Assembly (NCBI RefSeq): GCF_003797145.1
Contig: NZ_RKMG01000014.1
Coordinates: forward strand, 1 to 50,079
From: Aerococcus agrisoli
GTDB lineage: Bacteria > Bacillota > Bacilli > Lactobacillales > Aerococcaceae
Direction of reading: 5' to 3'
Length of the DNA: 50,079 bases
This document shows, piece by piece, positions 24,844 to 33,183 of the stretch. The notes beneath the pieces were generated by a model. That model searched no databases and was not told where the DNA came from. It saw only the letters and a program-made list of their open reading frames with translations. Numbering within the stretch: the stretch's first letter is position 1; every line of letters starts with the position of its first letter. Both the position numbers and the translations under genes were made by a program.

Positions 24844-25485
24844 TTATTTGAATTTCGCTAACATGTAGTTAATGCGTGATCCACGTTGTGAGAATTTTTC
24901 TTCATACTCAGTTTGTACATTGCCTTCAATCTTAGAATTGTGCAAGTCCAAAGAGATTTCCAAGAAGTCCATGCCGTATTGAGACATGCTCGTTAATGAA
25001 TACTCGAATAATCCTTGGTTGTCTGTCTTGAATTGTAATAAACCGTCTTCTTTTAAGACATGTTTATATTGGTCCAAGAAGGTTTTGAAGGTTAAACGAC
25101 GTTTTTCATGACGAGATTTTGGCCATGGATCTGAGAAGTTCAAATACAATTGGTTAATTTCACCTTGTTCAAAATATTGGTCTAACTCTTTGGCGTTACC
25201 TAATACGAATCGCAAGTTCGGAATGTTTTCGTATTCTAAAACTTTTTCCAAAGCCATTACCAATACAGAATCTTGTAATTCCAAACCGATAAAGTTCGCT
25301 TCAGGATGTTGACGAGCCATTTCAATAATAAATTGACCTTTACCTGTACCCACCTCTAAGCGAATAGGTGCATCATTGTTGAATTCAGCTTGCCATTTAC
25401 CCTTTAATTCTGTTGGTTCTAGTACCACATATTCTCTATGTTCTGCCATCTCATCTTTTGCCCATGGTTTATTTCTTACGCGCAT
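24844..25485 (-). CDS. trmB: tRNA (guanine-N7-)-methyltransferase
   Basis: Makes m7G46 in tRNA using S-adenosylmethionine. The 213-residue protein has the SAM loop LEVGTGKGQFIIEMA, the acidic FIGLELQDSVL and RFVLGNAKEL. It also has the family-specific NFSDPWPKSRHEKRRLT with catalytic Asp and C-terminal QTEYEEKFSQRGSRINYM. Full length; AAAAGGAGG precedes the ATG. A terminator separates it from the kinase gene upstream. Confidence 0.95.
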   Translation of the reverse strand: MRVRNKPWAKDEMAEHREYVVLEPTELKGKWQAEFNNDAPIRLEVGTGKGQFIIEMARQHPEANFIGLELQDSVLVMALEKVLEYENIPNLRFVLGNAKELDQYFEQGEINQLYLNFSDPWPKSRHEKRRLTFKTFLDQYKHVLKEDGLLQFKTDNQGLFEYSLTSMSQYGMDFLEISLDLHNSKIEGNVQTEYEEKFSQRGSRINYMLAKFK

Positions 25486-25514
25486 AATTGCCTCCTTTTA
25501 TTGTCTCTTTCATG

Positions 25515-25541
25515 AAAAAAGACCGGACAAGCCGATCTTTT
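25515..25541 (-). terminator. Terminator after the YtmP-like kinase gene
   Basis: Reverse strand AAAGATCGGC pairs with the CCGGTCTTT side around TTGT, followed by TTTTTTC. Confidence 0.75.
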
Positions 25542-25550
25542 CCTAAGCTT

Positions 25551-26363
25551 TTACATTTCTCGCATACCTTGAATGTAGCGATTTTGATAGATATGTTTTA
25601 ATTTCAAAATTTTGTGGTTCATGGTAATCAAGCGATTTTCTCTGAAATCTTTCTTAATCATATTTAACAGATTTAACATCGAATACCATTCAATACGTAA
25701 ATAAATATCATCGGTAATGCGCAAACCATACAACTCGAACCAGGCTTCCCAATTCTTGAAGTCCACATATTGGACTAACAACTGGCTGATATCCAAGATA
25801 GGATCTGCAATTTTCACCATTTCCCAATCAACCAAATACAATTGATTGTCTTCAGCTCGGATAAAATTACGGCGATTAATATCCCCATGACATACCGTTT
25901 TACGCACACCTTGCACTAATGACAAAGTATCCCACAGACAAGCTTCCACATTCGCTAGTAAGCTATGATTGGCTAAATCTTCTGGTAAATCTGTTTGGTA
26001 GTCTTGTAAAAAGCGTTCCGGTTCGTATACATCACCATCGATACGGACAAGCATATTGTACAAGTTGTCTGAATGATGGTAACGGTGCATCAACTTCACA
26101 ACAGGCAGTTGACCCACTTCATAATGGCTTAAGACATCACCTGAGACCCAATCCTGAGCCGTCATCGTGTCACCATTACTCTCACGTTTTGTCCATTTTA
26201 ATTTAGGCGCAAATCCTTCCATCGATAGGATGGTTAAGAAAGGAGATGAATTACGTTTTAAAAATACCCGTTCATTACTGGCATCATTGTACCCGATATA
26301 AGCTTGGCCAGTATCCCCGCCAACAGGTTCTAAGATCCAATCACGGTCATATTTGTATTCCAT
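25551..26363 (-). CDS. YtmP-like choline kinase/aminoglycoside phosphotransferase family protein
   Basis: A 270-residue small-molecule kinase of the APH/choline kinase fold. It shows VCHGDINRRNFI (catalytic loop HGDxxxxN) and LYLVDWEMVKIADPILDIS (metal-binding DWE). The N-terminal part has RVFLKRNSSPFLTILSMEGFAPKL (nucleotide-binding Lys). It corresponds in position and sequence type to Bacillus YtmP, next to trmB (YtmQ). The natural substrate is unknown. ATG 26363 follows GAGGGGG; the frame's upstream extension lacks a site. Confidence 0.85.
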   Translation of the reverse strand: MEYKYDRDWILEPVGGDTGQAYIGYNDASNERVFLKRNSSPFLTILSMEGFAPKLKWTKRESNGDTMTAQDWVSGDVLSHYEVGQLPVVKLMHRYHHSDNLYNMLVRIDGDVYEPERFLQDYQTDLPEDLANHSLLANVEACLWDTLSLVQGVRKTVCHGDINRRNFIRAEDNQLYLVDWEMVKIADPILDISQLLVQYVDFKNWEAWFELYGLRITDDIYLRIEWYSMLNLLNMIKKDFRENRLITMNHKILKLKHIYQNRYIQGMREM

Positions 26364-26410
26364 CTTCTTTCCCCCTCTCTTGTCCCAAATGATTGCAAAA
26401 CGTGTAAATG

Positions 26411-26452
26411 AAAAAAGGTGACCGACTGCAAAAAGCACAGTCAACCCCTTTT
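26411..26452 (-). terminator. Terminator of the ecsAB operon
   Basis: Reverse strand AAAAGGGGTTGACTGTGC pairs imperfectly with GCAGTCGGTCACCTTTTTT around TTTTT. Confidence 0.75.
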
Positions 26453-26499
26453 ATGAGTACTAGTTATTTTAGTTGGAATTAGAAATTTAGTCAACAATC

Positions 26500-27747
26500 T
26501 TATGCTATTCTCTTCTTTTTTTCTTTCTTGCGCATAAAGCTTGGCACATAAACAAAGATCAAGAAAAGACTGAATACAATAGAAGAAACCACCAATAAGC
26601 CTGTAAAAGTCCATGCGTGGAAAATCAGACTTGTCAATGCAAATAATACAATTTGCGTACATAATGGTTGCCACAACATCTTTGTAAAACCTGCAATCTT
26701 TTGACTATGGTCAATTGGATAGACCTGTAACAAAGTATGTTGATTCATTTTTTGCGCCAAAGGTAAGACCTGTAAATGACTAAAATATTGGATCAACAAG
26801 ACCACACCTAGATTTAACCAATGATTATTGGGTACAAATGCCAAATACAAGACCCCAACCAAAGTCATTCGCATCCAAAGCGGATAGAAATCATTTGAAC
26901 GCCAGAAAGCACGCGTAAACAAATACGTATATGGATTAGCATCCTTATTCGACAGGTGAATCAAGCCATCAAAATACTTACGACGTTTGCTCACAGCAGC
27001 CTCTTGCGGCATATTGATAAACAGCGCTAGCATCCGGCGAATCTGTTGTTGACGCGTTTGTTCAACCGTCACAATCTTCTCCCAATGCCATCTCGTTTTT
27101 GCCGGGTCAAAAGGACGAATCCCAAGAAAATGAATCGCCACTAGGTAAATCAAGGCAATCCCCAGACACAAATACGGTGTCACAAATGACGCCAAGAAAA
27201 CCGTCAGCAAGACAATCGCATACAGCGCAAATTTATGGTTACGAATAAAGCTACTTTTGTGAAAATGCCATGACTCCATCAAAATATAGACATGTGCTAC
27301 CTTGTAACAAATGAGGATGAGCGCAAGCACAATCACTTCAACGACTGAGTAACCTGCCATCACAGACAACAAGGGATACGAAGCTGCAACCATTAATAGA
27401 ATAATGGCACTCGGCAAGAATAGACTACGATTTAAGGCTGGTTTAAACCACTCATTAAATTTAGATTCCATGGGTAACAAAAATACCAAGTCAGCCGGCA
27501 AGATTTGACTAGCAATCCCCGTCACAAATACGCCGACAGTCATAATAACAGACCATATCAAATGGATAGCCAAGTCTACTTGGCCGCTTGTTAAGCCGGC
27601 AACCCATTGTGAATATTGAAAACTCAAAGCCCCTAATAGAAAGAACATGACCAAAATTGCATGGTCATTGAAAATGTACTTGGCGTTCTTTAGAAATAGG
27701 TCCATACTTTGACGACTACGTCGGGTAAAAATATCAGACAAGTTCAT
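26500..27747 (-). CDS. ecsB: ABC transporter permease EcsB
   Basis: A 415-residue membrane protein with multiple hydrophobic segments, matching EcsB in size, in its N-terminal LKNAKYIFNDHAILVMFFLL segment and in position after ecsA and opposite hit. In Bacillus, Ecs influences secretion, competence and intramembrane proteolysis; recent views favour clearance of membrane peptides. It overlaps the end of ecsA by 14 bases, with an AAGGGGG site inside ecsA. The C-terminus FMRKKEKKKRIA is strongly basic. Confidence 0.88.
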   Translation of the reverse strand: MNLSDIFTRRSRQSMDLFLKNAKYIFNDHAILVMFFLLGALSFQYSQWVAGLTSGQVDLAIHLIWSVIMTVGVFVTGIASQILPADLVFLLPMESKFNEWFKPALNRSLFLPSAIILLMVAASYPLLSVMAGYSVVEVIVLALILICYKVAHVYILMESWHFHKSSFIRNHKFALYAIVLLTVFLASFVTPYLCLGIALIYLVAIHFLGIRPFDPAKTRWHWEKIVTVEQTRQQQIRRMLALFINMPQEAAVSKRRKYFDGLIHLSNKDANPYTYLFTRAFWRSNDFYPLWMRMTLVGVLYLAFVPNNHWLNLGVVLLIQYFSHLQVLPLAQKMNQHTLLQVYPIDHSQKIAGFTKMLWQPLCTQIVLFALTSLIFHAWTFTGLLVVSSIVFSLFLIFVYVPSFMRKKEKKKRIA

Positions 27748-28477
27748 CGTCTGCCCCCTTTGCTAATCGGATGTACAAGTCATCCAATGAAGCATCCGGC
27801 ATGTCGAATTGTGCACGAATATCGTCGATGGTACCTATCGCGATTACACGGCCCTCCTGTAGGAAGATAAAGCGGTCGCAATATTGTTGTGCAGTCGCTA
27901 AGACATGTGTCGACATTAGAATCGAAGAGCCCGCCTCTTTTTTCACCTTTAAGGTCTCGATTAAATCATGGATGGCCAAGGGATCTAGTCCTAGGAAGGG
28001 TTCATCGATAACGTACAATGACGTTTCAATAAGAAAGGCACAGACCAGCATGACTTTCTGTTTCATCCCTTTAGAAAAATGAATGGGCAGCCAGTCAAGG
28101 CGGTTATCCAAGCGGAACATTTCTAGTAAGGGTTGCGCATTTTGCAAGGCAATTTCTTTGGATAAGCCATATGCCATACCCGTTAGTTCGATATGTTCCT
28201 TCAAGGTTAGGGCATCATAGAGCACAGGCATTTCTGGAATATAAGTGAAAGACTGACGGTAGTCATTCATGTCAGTATCTAGTTTATAGTCGTCAATGGT
28301 GATTTCACCCTTCATGGCTTTCATCAAGCCGATGATGTGTTTGATGGTGGTTGATTTACCCGCCCCATTCAAACCAATCAAGCCGACAATTTCGCCTGAT
28401 TGAATTTCAAAGTTTAAATCGTGTAAAACGGGTTGGCTTGAATAGCCACCGGTTAAATTGCTTACTTTTAAAGTCAT
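27734..28477 (-). CDS. ecsA: ABC transporter ATP-binding protein EcsA
   Basis: A 247-residue ATPase: Walker A GLIGLNGAGKSTTIKHIIGL, Q-loop FTYIPEMPVLYDALTLKEH, signature HFSKGMKQKVMLVCAF, Walker B LYVIDEPFLGLDP and H-loop ILMSTHVLATAQQ. The signature LSGGQ is replaced by FSKGMKQ, common in this family. ATG 28477 is preferred (AAAGG about 9 bases upstream) over ATG 28486, which overlaps that site. Divergent from hit across about 200 bases, as in Bacillus. Confidence 0.93.
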   Translation of the reverse strand: MTLKVSNLTGGYSSQPVLHDLNFEIQSGEIVGLIGLNGAGKSTTIKHIIGLMKAMKGEITIDDYKLDTDMNDYRQSFTYIPEMPVLYDALTLKEHIELTGMAYGLSKEIALQNAQPLLEMFRLDNRLDWLPIHFSKGMKQKVMLVCAFLIETSLYVIDEPFLGLDPLAIHDLIETLKVKKEAGSSILMSTHVLATAQQYCDRFIFLQEGRVIAIGTIDDIRAQFDMPDASLDDLYIRLAKGADDELV

Positions 28478-28553
28478 TACGTTCATCCTTTATATTGAAT
28501 TTAGCTATCATATTTGATTGTATTGCGATTTATTGCCTACCTATAGCAGTCAA

Positions 28554-28583
28554 TTGTTCCATACTTATGATTTATGGTAATAT
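28554..28583 (+). promoter_or_regulatory. Putative promoter of hit
   Basis: TTGTTC (28554-28559), an 18-base spacer and TAATAT (28578-28583), about 100 bases before the hit ATG. Confidence 0.5.
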
Positions 28584-28685
28584 TAACTTAATTATAGCGT
28601 TTAATTTAACATTAATCTCTAAGAAAAGCGACGAATTCATCTAAGTCATTAGACGCGTATGAAATTTTGAAAGTGAGGAAATATC

Positions 28686-29120
28686 ATGGATAACTGTATT
28701 TTTTGCAAAATTGCCAATGGCGAAATCCCTACAAATAAGGTGTATGAAGACGAAGTAGTCATTGCCTTCCTTGACATGAGTCAAATTACGAAAGGTCACA
28801 CCCTTCTCGTACCGAAAAAACACGTACAAGATATTTTTGGTTACTCTTCTAACGATGCTGGTGCTGTCTTTAAACGTATTCCATTAATCGCCAACGCATT
28901 GAAAGAGGCTTTCCCAGATATGCAAGGTTTGAATATCTTAAACAACAACGGAGAAACAGCTTTCCAAACAGTGATGCATTCCCACATCCATTTAATCCCA
29001 CGCTACTCTAAAGAAAATGACGGCTTCGGATTAAAATGGGAACCAGCAGCTGAAGGCACTTATTCTGACCAAGATTTAAAAGATATCGCAGCTAAAATCA
29101 ACCAACAAATCGAGGGATAA
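28686..29120 (+). CDS. hit: HIT family nucleotide hydrolase
   Basis: A 144-residue histidine-triad protein that hydrolyses nucleoside phosphoramidates or dinucleotides. It starts DNCIFCKIANGEIPTNKVYED with the zinc-type CxxC, and carries GHTLLVPKKHV and the triad VMHSHIHLIPRY (HxHxH). Full length, GAGGAA before the ATG. Only 2 bases separate it from the YtxH-like gene. The hit/ecsAB divergent layout is conserved in Bacilli. Confidence 0.94.
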   Translation: MDNCIFCKIANGEIPTNKVYEDEVVIAFLDMSQITKGHTLLVPKKHVQDIFGYSSNDAGAVFKRIPLIANALKEAFPDMQGLNILNNNGETAFQTVMHSHIHLIPRYSKENDGFGLKWEPAAEGTYSDQDLKDIAAKINQQIEG

Positions 29121-29122
29121 TC

Positions 29123-29485
29123 ATGAAAAATTTTATTACTGGTATTTTATTCGGTGCCATTGCTGGTGCCGGTTATACCTTATTAAAAACACCACGCACT
29201 GGTAGTGAAAATCGCGAACGTCTGAAAAACTATTTTGACGACGTGACATACGCTGCTAACGACTTAACAGGATCAATTGCACAAGCGCAAACCGCCGTGA
29301 CAGATTTAGCCCAACAAGGACTTTCATCTGCCAAAGTGGCGCGCGATGAAATCACTTTAGCTGTAAATGATTTTAACAAATCAGCTGCGCCACGCCTTTC
29401 TGAAATTCAAAAGAAAGTGGCTAAACTACAAGATGATTTGAATGCTATTGATATTCGCACAAACGACAAAGGTAATAATGAATGA
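29123..29485 (+). CDS. YtxH-like membrane-anchored protein
   Basis: A 120-residue protein with an N-terminal glycine-rich hydrophobic segment (FITGILFGAIAGAGYTLL) then TPRTGSENRERLKNYFDDV, typical of YtxH-like proteins. A long amphipathic helix with heptad-like hydrophobics follows (LTGSIAQAQTAVTDLAQQGL; IQKKVAKLQDDLNAIDI). Probably a membrane-tethered coiled coil. Translationally close to hit (2-base gap, GAGGGA site). Confidence 0.85.
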   Translation: MKNFITGILFGAIAGAGYTLLKTPRTGSENRERLKNYFDDVTYAANDLTGSIAQAQTAVTDLAQQGLSSAKVARDEITLAVNDFNKSAAPRLSEIQKKVAKLQDDLNAIDIRTNDKGNNE

Positions 29486-29530
29486 TTTTATTATGGAATT
29501 GTGAAGATTTCTTGACTTCTCTTGGAATCA

Positions 29531-29560
29531 TTGTCTAAAGGTTTTTTAGTGTGCTATATT
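29531..29560 (+). promoter_or_regulatory. Putative promoter of prsA
   Basis: TTGTCT (29531-29536), an 18-base spacer and TATATT (29555-29560), 43 bases before ATG 29603, in the 117-base gap after the YtxH-like gene. Confidence 0.55.
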
Positions 29561-29602
29561 TAGAATTGTATTATTTAGACTTTGACAGGAGTGAATCAAA
29601 AA

Positions 29603-30733
29603 ATGACTATTAGTAAGAAACTAAAACTTACTTCAATCGCTTTACTATCTACATTCGCACTAGCAGCTTGCTCAACAGGTAGCGCTGAAGGTGATGCGAC
29701 TGTTGCAACAGGTGACGGCGTAGAAATTACAAATGAAGAATTACAAGCTGAATTAAAAGCAACTTATGGTAACGCAACTTTACAAAAATTAATTATGGAA
29801 GAAGTTTTTGTAGACGAGGTTGGTTCTGACCGCGCGAAAGAATTGGAAGAAGAAGCAACGACTGAAGTAGAAACATTAATCGCTCAATACGGTGATGAAG
29901 AAACATTTACTTCAGTACTTACATCATCTGGTTTCACTTCTCGTGACGACTATGAACACCAAGTTTACTACTACAAATTAATGAGTGAAGCTGTTTCTAA
30001 ATACATCGAAGTTACAGATGAAGAAATTCAAACAGCTTACGATGAATATGTACCATCATTCACTGTATCTCATATCTTAGTTGCTGATGAAGAAACTGCC
30101 AATGACCTAATTGCACAATTAGACGACGGTGCTGACTTCGCAACATTAGCTGAAGAAAATTCAACTGATACTGCATCAGCTACAAACGGTGGTTCATTAG
30201 GTGAAGTGAATGCTGATTCTGGCTTAGATGAAACATTCTTTGCTGCAGCTTCTGACTTAGCCGAAGGTGAATACACAACGACACCCGTTGAAACTGACTA
30301 CGGCTTCCATATCATCAAAATGGACGAAAAACCTGAAAAAGGTAGCTTAGAAGAAGAAACTGATCAATTGAAAGAATCTATCATCTCTGAAAAATTAACT
30401 GACTCTACTTTAGTAGCTGGTTTAGTTTCAGACATTATGGTAAAACATAACGTTGAAATTTCTGATGAAGATCTTAAGACTGCATTAGATGATGTAATCA
30501 TTACTGATGAAGAACAAGCATCACTTGATTCAGAATCTGAATCTGCTGCCGCTGCAAGTGAAGCTGCTGCTTCTGAGTCTGCTGCTAGCGAATCTGCTGC
30601 ATCTTCAAGTGAAGCATCTTCTAGCTCAAGCGAAGAAGAATCTAGTGCTTCAGAAGAATCATCTTCTACAACTGAAGAAAGTTCATCTGCTGCATCTGAA
30701 GAAGCAAGTTCATCATCTTCAGAAGAAGAATAA
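29603..30733 (+). CDS. prsA: PrsA-like peptidyl-prolyl isomerase lipoprotein
   Basis: A 376-residue extracytoplasmic foldase. The lipoprotein signal KKLKLTSIALLSTFALAAC has lipobox LAAC, then a PrsA N-domain. The parvulin PPIase domain runs from FTVSHILVADEETANDLIAQ and NGGSLGEVNADSGLDETFFA to VETDYGFHIIKMDEKPE, with the usual GxxLG and FH motifs. The last about 70 residues are an acidic Ser/Glu/Ala tail, probably a flexible wall-spanning part and unusual in length. ATG 29603 is chosen because the signal peptide begins there; AGGAG is 11 bases away. It helps fold secreted proteins and penicillin-binding proteins. Confidence 0.93.
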   Translation: MTISKKLKLTSIALLSTFALAACSTGSAEGDATVATGDGVEITNEELQAELKATYGNATLQKLIMEEVFVDEVGSDRAKELEEEATTEVETLIAQYGDEETFTSVLTSSGFTSRDDYEHQVYYYKLMSEAVSKYIEVTDEEIQTAYDEYVPSFTVSHILVADEETANDLIAQLDDGADFATLAEENSTDTASATNGGSLGEVNADSGLDETFFAAASDLAEGEYTTTPVETDYGFHIIKMDEKPEKGSLEEETDQLKESIISEKLTDSTLVAGLVSDIMVKHNVEISDEDLKTALDDVIITDEEQASLDSESESAAAASEAAASESAASESAASSSEASSSSSEEESSASEESSSTTEESSSAASEEASSSSSEEE

Positions 30734-30745
30734 TCAAACATTTAC

Positions 30746-30775
30746 AGCCACTCGATTTCATCGAGTGGCTTTTTT
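30746..30775 (+). terminator. Terminator of prsA
   Basis: AGCCACTCGAT pairs with ATCGAGTGGCT around TTC, followed by TTTTTAT. Confidence 0.92.
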
Positions 30776-30822
30776 ATTAGAATGATAAGGTCTTTGAATA
30801 GTGAGTTGCTTGTTTTTGTTTC

Positions 30823-31134
30823 TTTGTGTTTATCCAACATAAAATAGACGAAAAACGAAAACCAGGACGGGTTGTGCTTATATTTATTAGGAAAATTGAA
30901 AAGCAAAACACCCTGAACTTTTCACTTCCAAAAGAAGTGAAAGTTTAGCTATCTGTCTGACTCATTTTTTGTCATTCTTGAAACCAGAGACCCTTGAACT
31001 TTTCATTTTTTGGTTATTTTGTATTTCATATATACAATCCAAAAATAGGCGAAAAAATGTGGTACTTCAGCGTGCTGCTCAGACAAATACGGCTTAAAAA
31101 TCAAAATGAAAAGAGGGCTTGGGCCCTCTTTTTT
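30823..31134. repeat. Large palindromic element, copy 2, with GAGGGC hairpin
   Basis: Right arm TGGTTATTTTGTATTTCATA and TATACAATCC (31011-31040). The left arm from about 30823 (TTTGTGTTTATCC ... AAAACC ... GGGTTGTGC) is its degenerate inverse. The middle carries CTTTTCACTTC/GAAGTGAAAG. After AATACGGCTTAAAAATCAAAATG comes the hairpin AAGAGGGCTTGGGCCCTCTTTTTT (31111-31134). That tail closely matches copy 1 in order and sequence. Located between convergent prsA and the 5'-nucleotidase gene. Confidence 0.75.
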
Positions 31135-31284
31135 CCATTATGAGAAAACATCCACCAAGTTTAGATGCCTATTCCTGGTCGCGGAACTACACTTCTTCTA
31201 TACTAGTTCTCCGAGATAGACTTCTTCCTTACAGTGTAGCTTCCATCATTCAATTACTAAAATCTACCGTATGACGATGATGTA

Positions 31285-31513
31285 ATTATTGAATGGATGT
31301 CCATTCAATAATATTTCGTGTTTTTGTATTGAATGAGTTTCCATTCCATACGATTTGCTACTTTTTGTATGGAATGAACTTCCATTCCATACACTTTTCC
31401 GAACCTTTATTGAACCAGAGTCTATTCCATACGAATTGCCAATTTTGTATCGAATGAGTTTCCATTCAATACAATTTCCCGCTTTTTGTATGGAATGGCG
31501 CGCCATTCCATAA
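31285..31513. repeat. Array 3 of dyad repeats with 40-41 bp period (6 units)
   Basis: Six dyads start near 31286, 31326, 31367, 31407, 31447 and 31488. Several are perfect: ATTATTGAATGG/CCATTCAATAAT, GTATGGAATG/CATTCCATAC and TATGGAATGGCG/CGCCATTCCATA. Spacers of 14-15 bases share a TTTGCyaCTTTTT-like pattern. This is the best-preserved of the three arrays. No cas-like gene is near and the repeats are not identical, so it is not a CRISPR. Confidence 0.85.
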
Positions 31514-31540
31514 TTTCCTTATTTATATCGATACAACAGA

Positions 31541-31580
31541 AAAAAAGTGGCTGGTAATCGACGGATTACCAGCCACTTTT
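31541..31580. terminator. Terminator of the 5'-nucleotidase gene
   Basis: AAAAAGTGGCTGGTAATC and GATTACCAGCCACTTTT form an 18-bp class stem with loop GACG; T-run on both strands. Confidence 0.9.
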
Positions 31581-31589
31581 GCTTTCTAA

Positions 31590-33170
31590 TTAATAATATT
31601 CAGATCCATTTACAACACGGAAGTTATTGTTACAGGTTGCTTCGACACCTTTAAAGATTTGCATATAACGTGCGATTAAGTGATTCATTTCGAAATTCAC
31701 TTCACGTATGATTTTTGATTTATCAAACATATGATAATCACCACCACCGATTGCACGGTATTGGTTCAAGGTCACTTCAAATTCAGCTTCCAAGTCCATT
31801 GGGGCATGATGGAAGTGCAACTTCACAATCCGTTCGCCTTTTGGTCTAGAAACGTCTACAACATATTCAATACCCTCATACATGTCATAGTTATATAGTT
31901 TTGGCTTAGGATACATCCAACTCGGTGACATGATGATATTACCTGCCTCATCCAACATGAAAAACTCAGCTGATTGCTCTAAGGCTGCTTTGATCTCCGC
32001 CCCTGTCAACTTGACTACAGCCAAGGAATTGGGGAAAGGATAGTTATTCAAAATGTTACGGATGGTCACATCTTCGGGGAAACCTTTTGCATCATTGTTG
32101 AATAATGACGTTCCCGCAATTTCCGTTTGACCAAAATAGTTTTGGACACGGTTAATAAATTCCACATAAGGATGTTCATTGATACGCGCTTGTTCAACGT
32201 CATCAATAGTCATATCCCCGTGTACTTTACCAACAGGTTCATCTAGCCAATCTTCAATTGCATCATTTAGGGCTTCTAGATCGTCAATATCATCTAGTAT
32301 ACCCGTTTCTTCTGTTGTTTCAATCAACTCTGGCTGTGCATCCACCAAAGTCCAAGAATCATCGCCGTCATATTTATTGAATTGCAAGCTAACTTTACCT
32401 AAATAACGCCCTTTATCCCCTGGCATTAAAACGGCAACGCCATCAATCATACGGGAAATGACATTATGCTGGTGACCAGTTAATAACACATCGATGCCTT
32501 CAACCTCTTTAATTAAGGCGTAACCTTCGTTCTCACCTTCATTAATATCGGTCATTTCTAAGGTATCCAGGTCACGCTCAAAACCACCATGATAAGCGAC
32601 AACCACGGCATCGGCTTGTTCGCTTAACATAGGGACGTATTCTTTGGCGGTCTCCACCGCAGATTTGAAAGTCAGGCCTTTGATATTTTCTGGATGCTCC
32701 CAATGTGGAATGTATTGTGTTGTTAAACCTAATACTGCAATTTTCACACCAGAACGTTCGAAAATTTTGTAGGCCGGACCAAAAGCTGGTTCGCCATTTT
32801 CGTTCAAAATATTGGCACAAAGGACTGGGCCATTAATCTGTTTATAGCCTTCTTTCACATATTCTTGACCATAATTAAACTCATGATTGCCCGGGATAGC
32901 CGCAGAGTAACCAAGACGGTTAAATAAGCCTGCGATTGCACTGGCTGATTGCATTTTGGTATGTAAATAATGTGCTAGAGGCGAGCCTTGAATTGCATCA
33001 CCGTTGGAAAGCAAAATGGTTGAATCTTCTGGTAATGCTGCTTTTTCATTGATGTAATTATTTGCTACTTTTAACCAACCGAATGGCTTATTTTCGTTTC
33101 TAGACATATAGCTAGTTGGAAAAATATAGCCATGCATATCACTCGTTTCGAATATCGTTATCGTCTTAAT
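31590..33170 (-). CDS. Bifunctional metallophosphatase/5'-nucleotidase
   Basis: A two-domain protein of about 526 residues. The N-terminal calcineurin-like phosphoesterase has ETSDMHGYIFPTSY, LLSNGDAIQGSPLA, IPGNHEFNYG, VVAYHGGFERD and LLTGHQHN. The C-terminal 5'-nucleotidase domain has GTSLFNNDAKGFPEDVTIRN, FPNSLAVVKLTGAEIKAALEQ and LNQYRAIGGGDYHMF. There is no signal peptide, so it may act in the cytosol. The start is unusual: the family N-terminus KTITIxETSDxHG is preceded by ATT at 33168-33170, with AAGGGGTG ideally spaced 7 bases before. ATG 33206 lies inside the upstream gene without a binding site. I favour ATT. Confidence 0.88.
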   Translation of the reverse strand: MKTITIFETSDMHGYIFPTSYMSRNENKPFGWLKVANNYINEKAALPEDSTILLSNGDAIQGSPLAHYLHTKMQSASAIAGLFNRLGYSAAIPGNHEFNYGQEYVKEGYKQINGPVLCANILNENGEPAFGPAYKIFERSGVKIAVLGLTTQYIPHWEHPENIKGLTFKSAVETAKEYVPMLSEQADAVVVAYHGGFERDLDTLEMTDINEGENEGYALIKEVEGIDVLLTGHQHNVISRMIDGVAVLMPGDKGRYLGKVSLQFNKYDGDDSWTLVDAQPELIETTEETGILDDIDDLEALNDAIEDWLDEPVGKVHGDMTIDDVEQARINEHPYVEFINRVQNYFGQTEIAGTSLFNNDAKGFPEDVTIRNILNNYPFPNSLAVVKLTGAEIKAALEQSAEFFMLDEAGNIIMSPSWMYPKPKLYNYDMYEGIEYVVDVSRPKGERIVKLHFHHAPMDLEAEFEVTLNQYRAIGGGDYHMFDKSKIIREVNFEMNHLIARYMQIFKGVEATCNNNFRVVNGSEYY

Positions 33171-33183
33171 AGAAAGCCACCCC

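Noticed and set aside
30364..30785. Frames in the Ser/Glu-rich tail of prsA, both strands
   Set aside because: Low-complexity coding sequence leaves all frames open; only the prsA frame has a start, signal peptide and domain content.
31264..31506. Open reverse-strand frame across dyad array 3 with repeated HSIQK/GMETHSIQ-like peptides
   Set aside because: It is a by-product of the 40-41 bp repeats. The period is not a multiple of three, the peptide repeats drift between frames, and no binding site precedes it.
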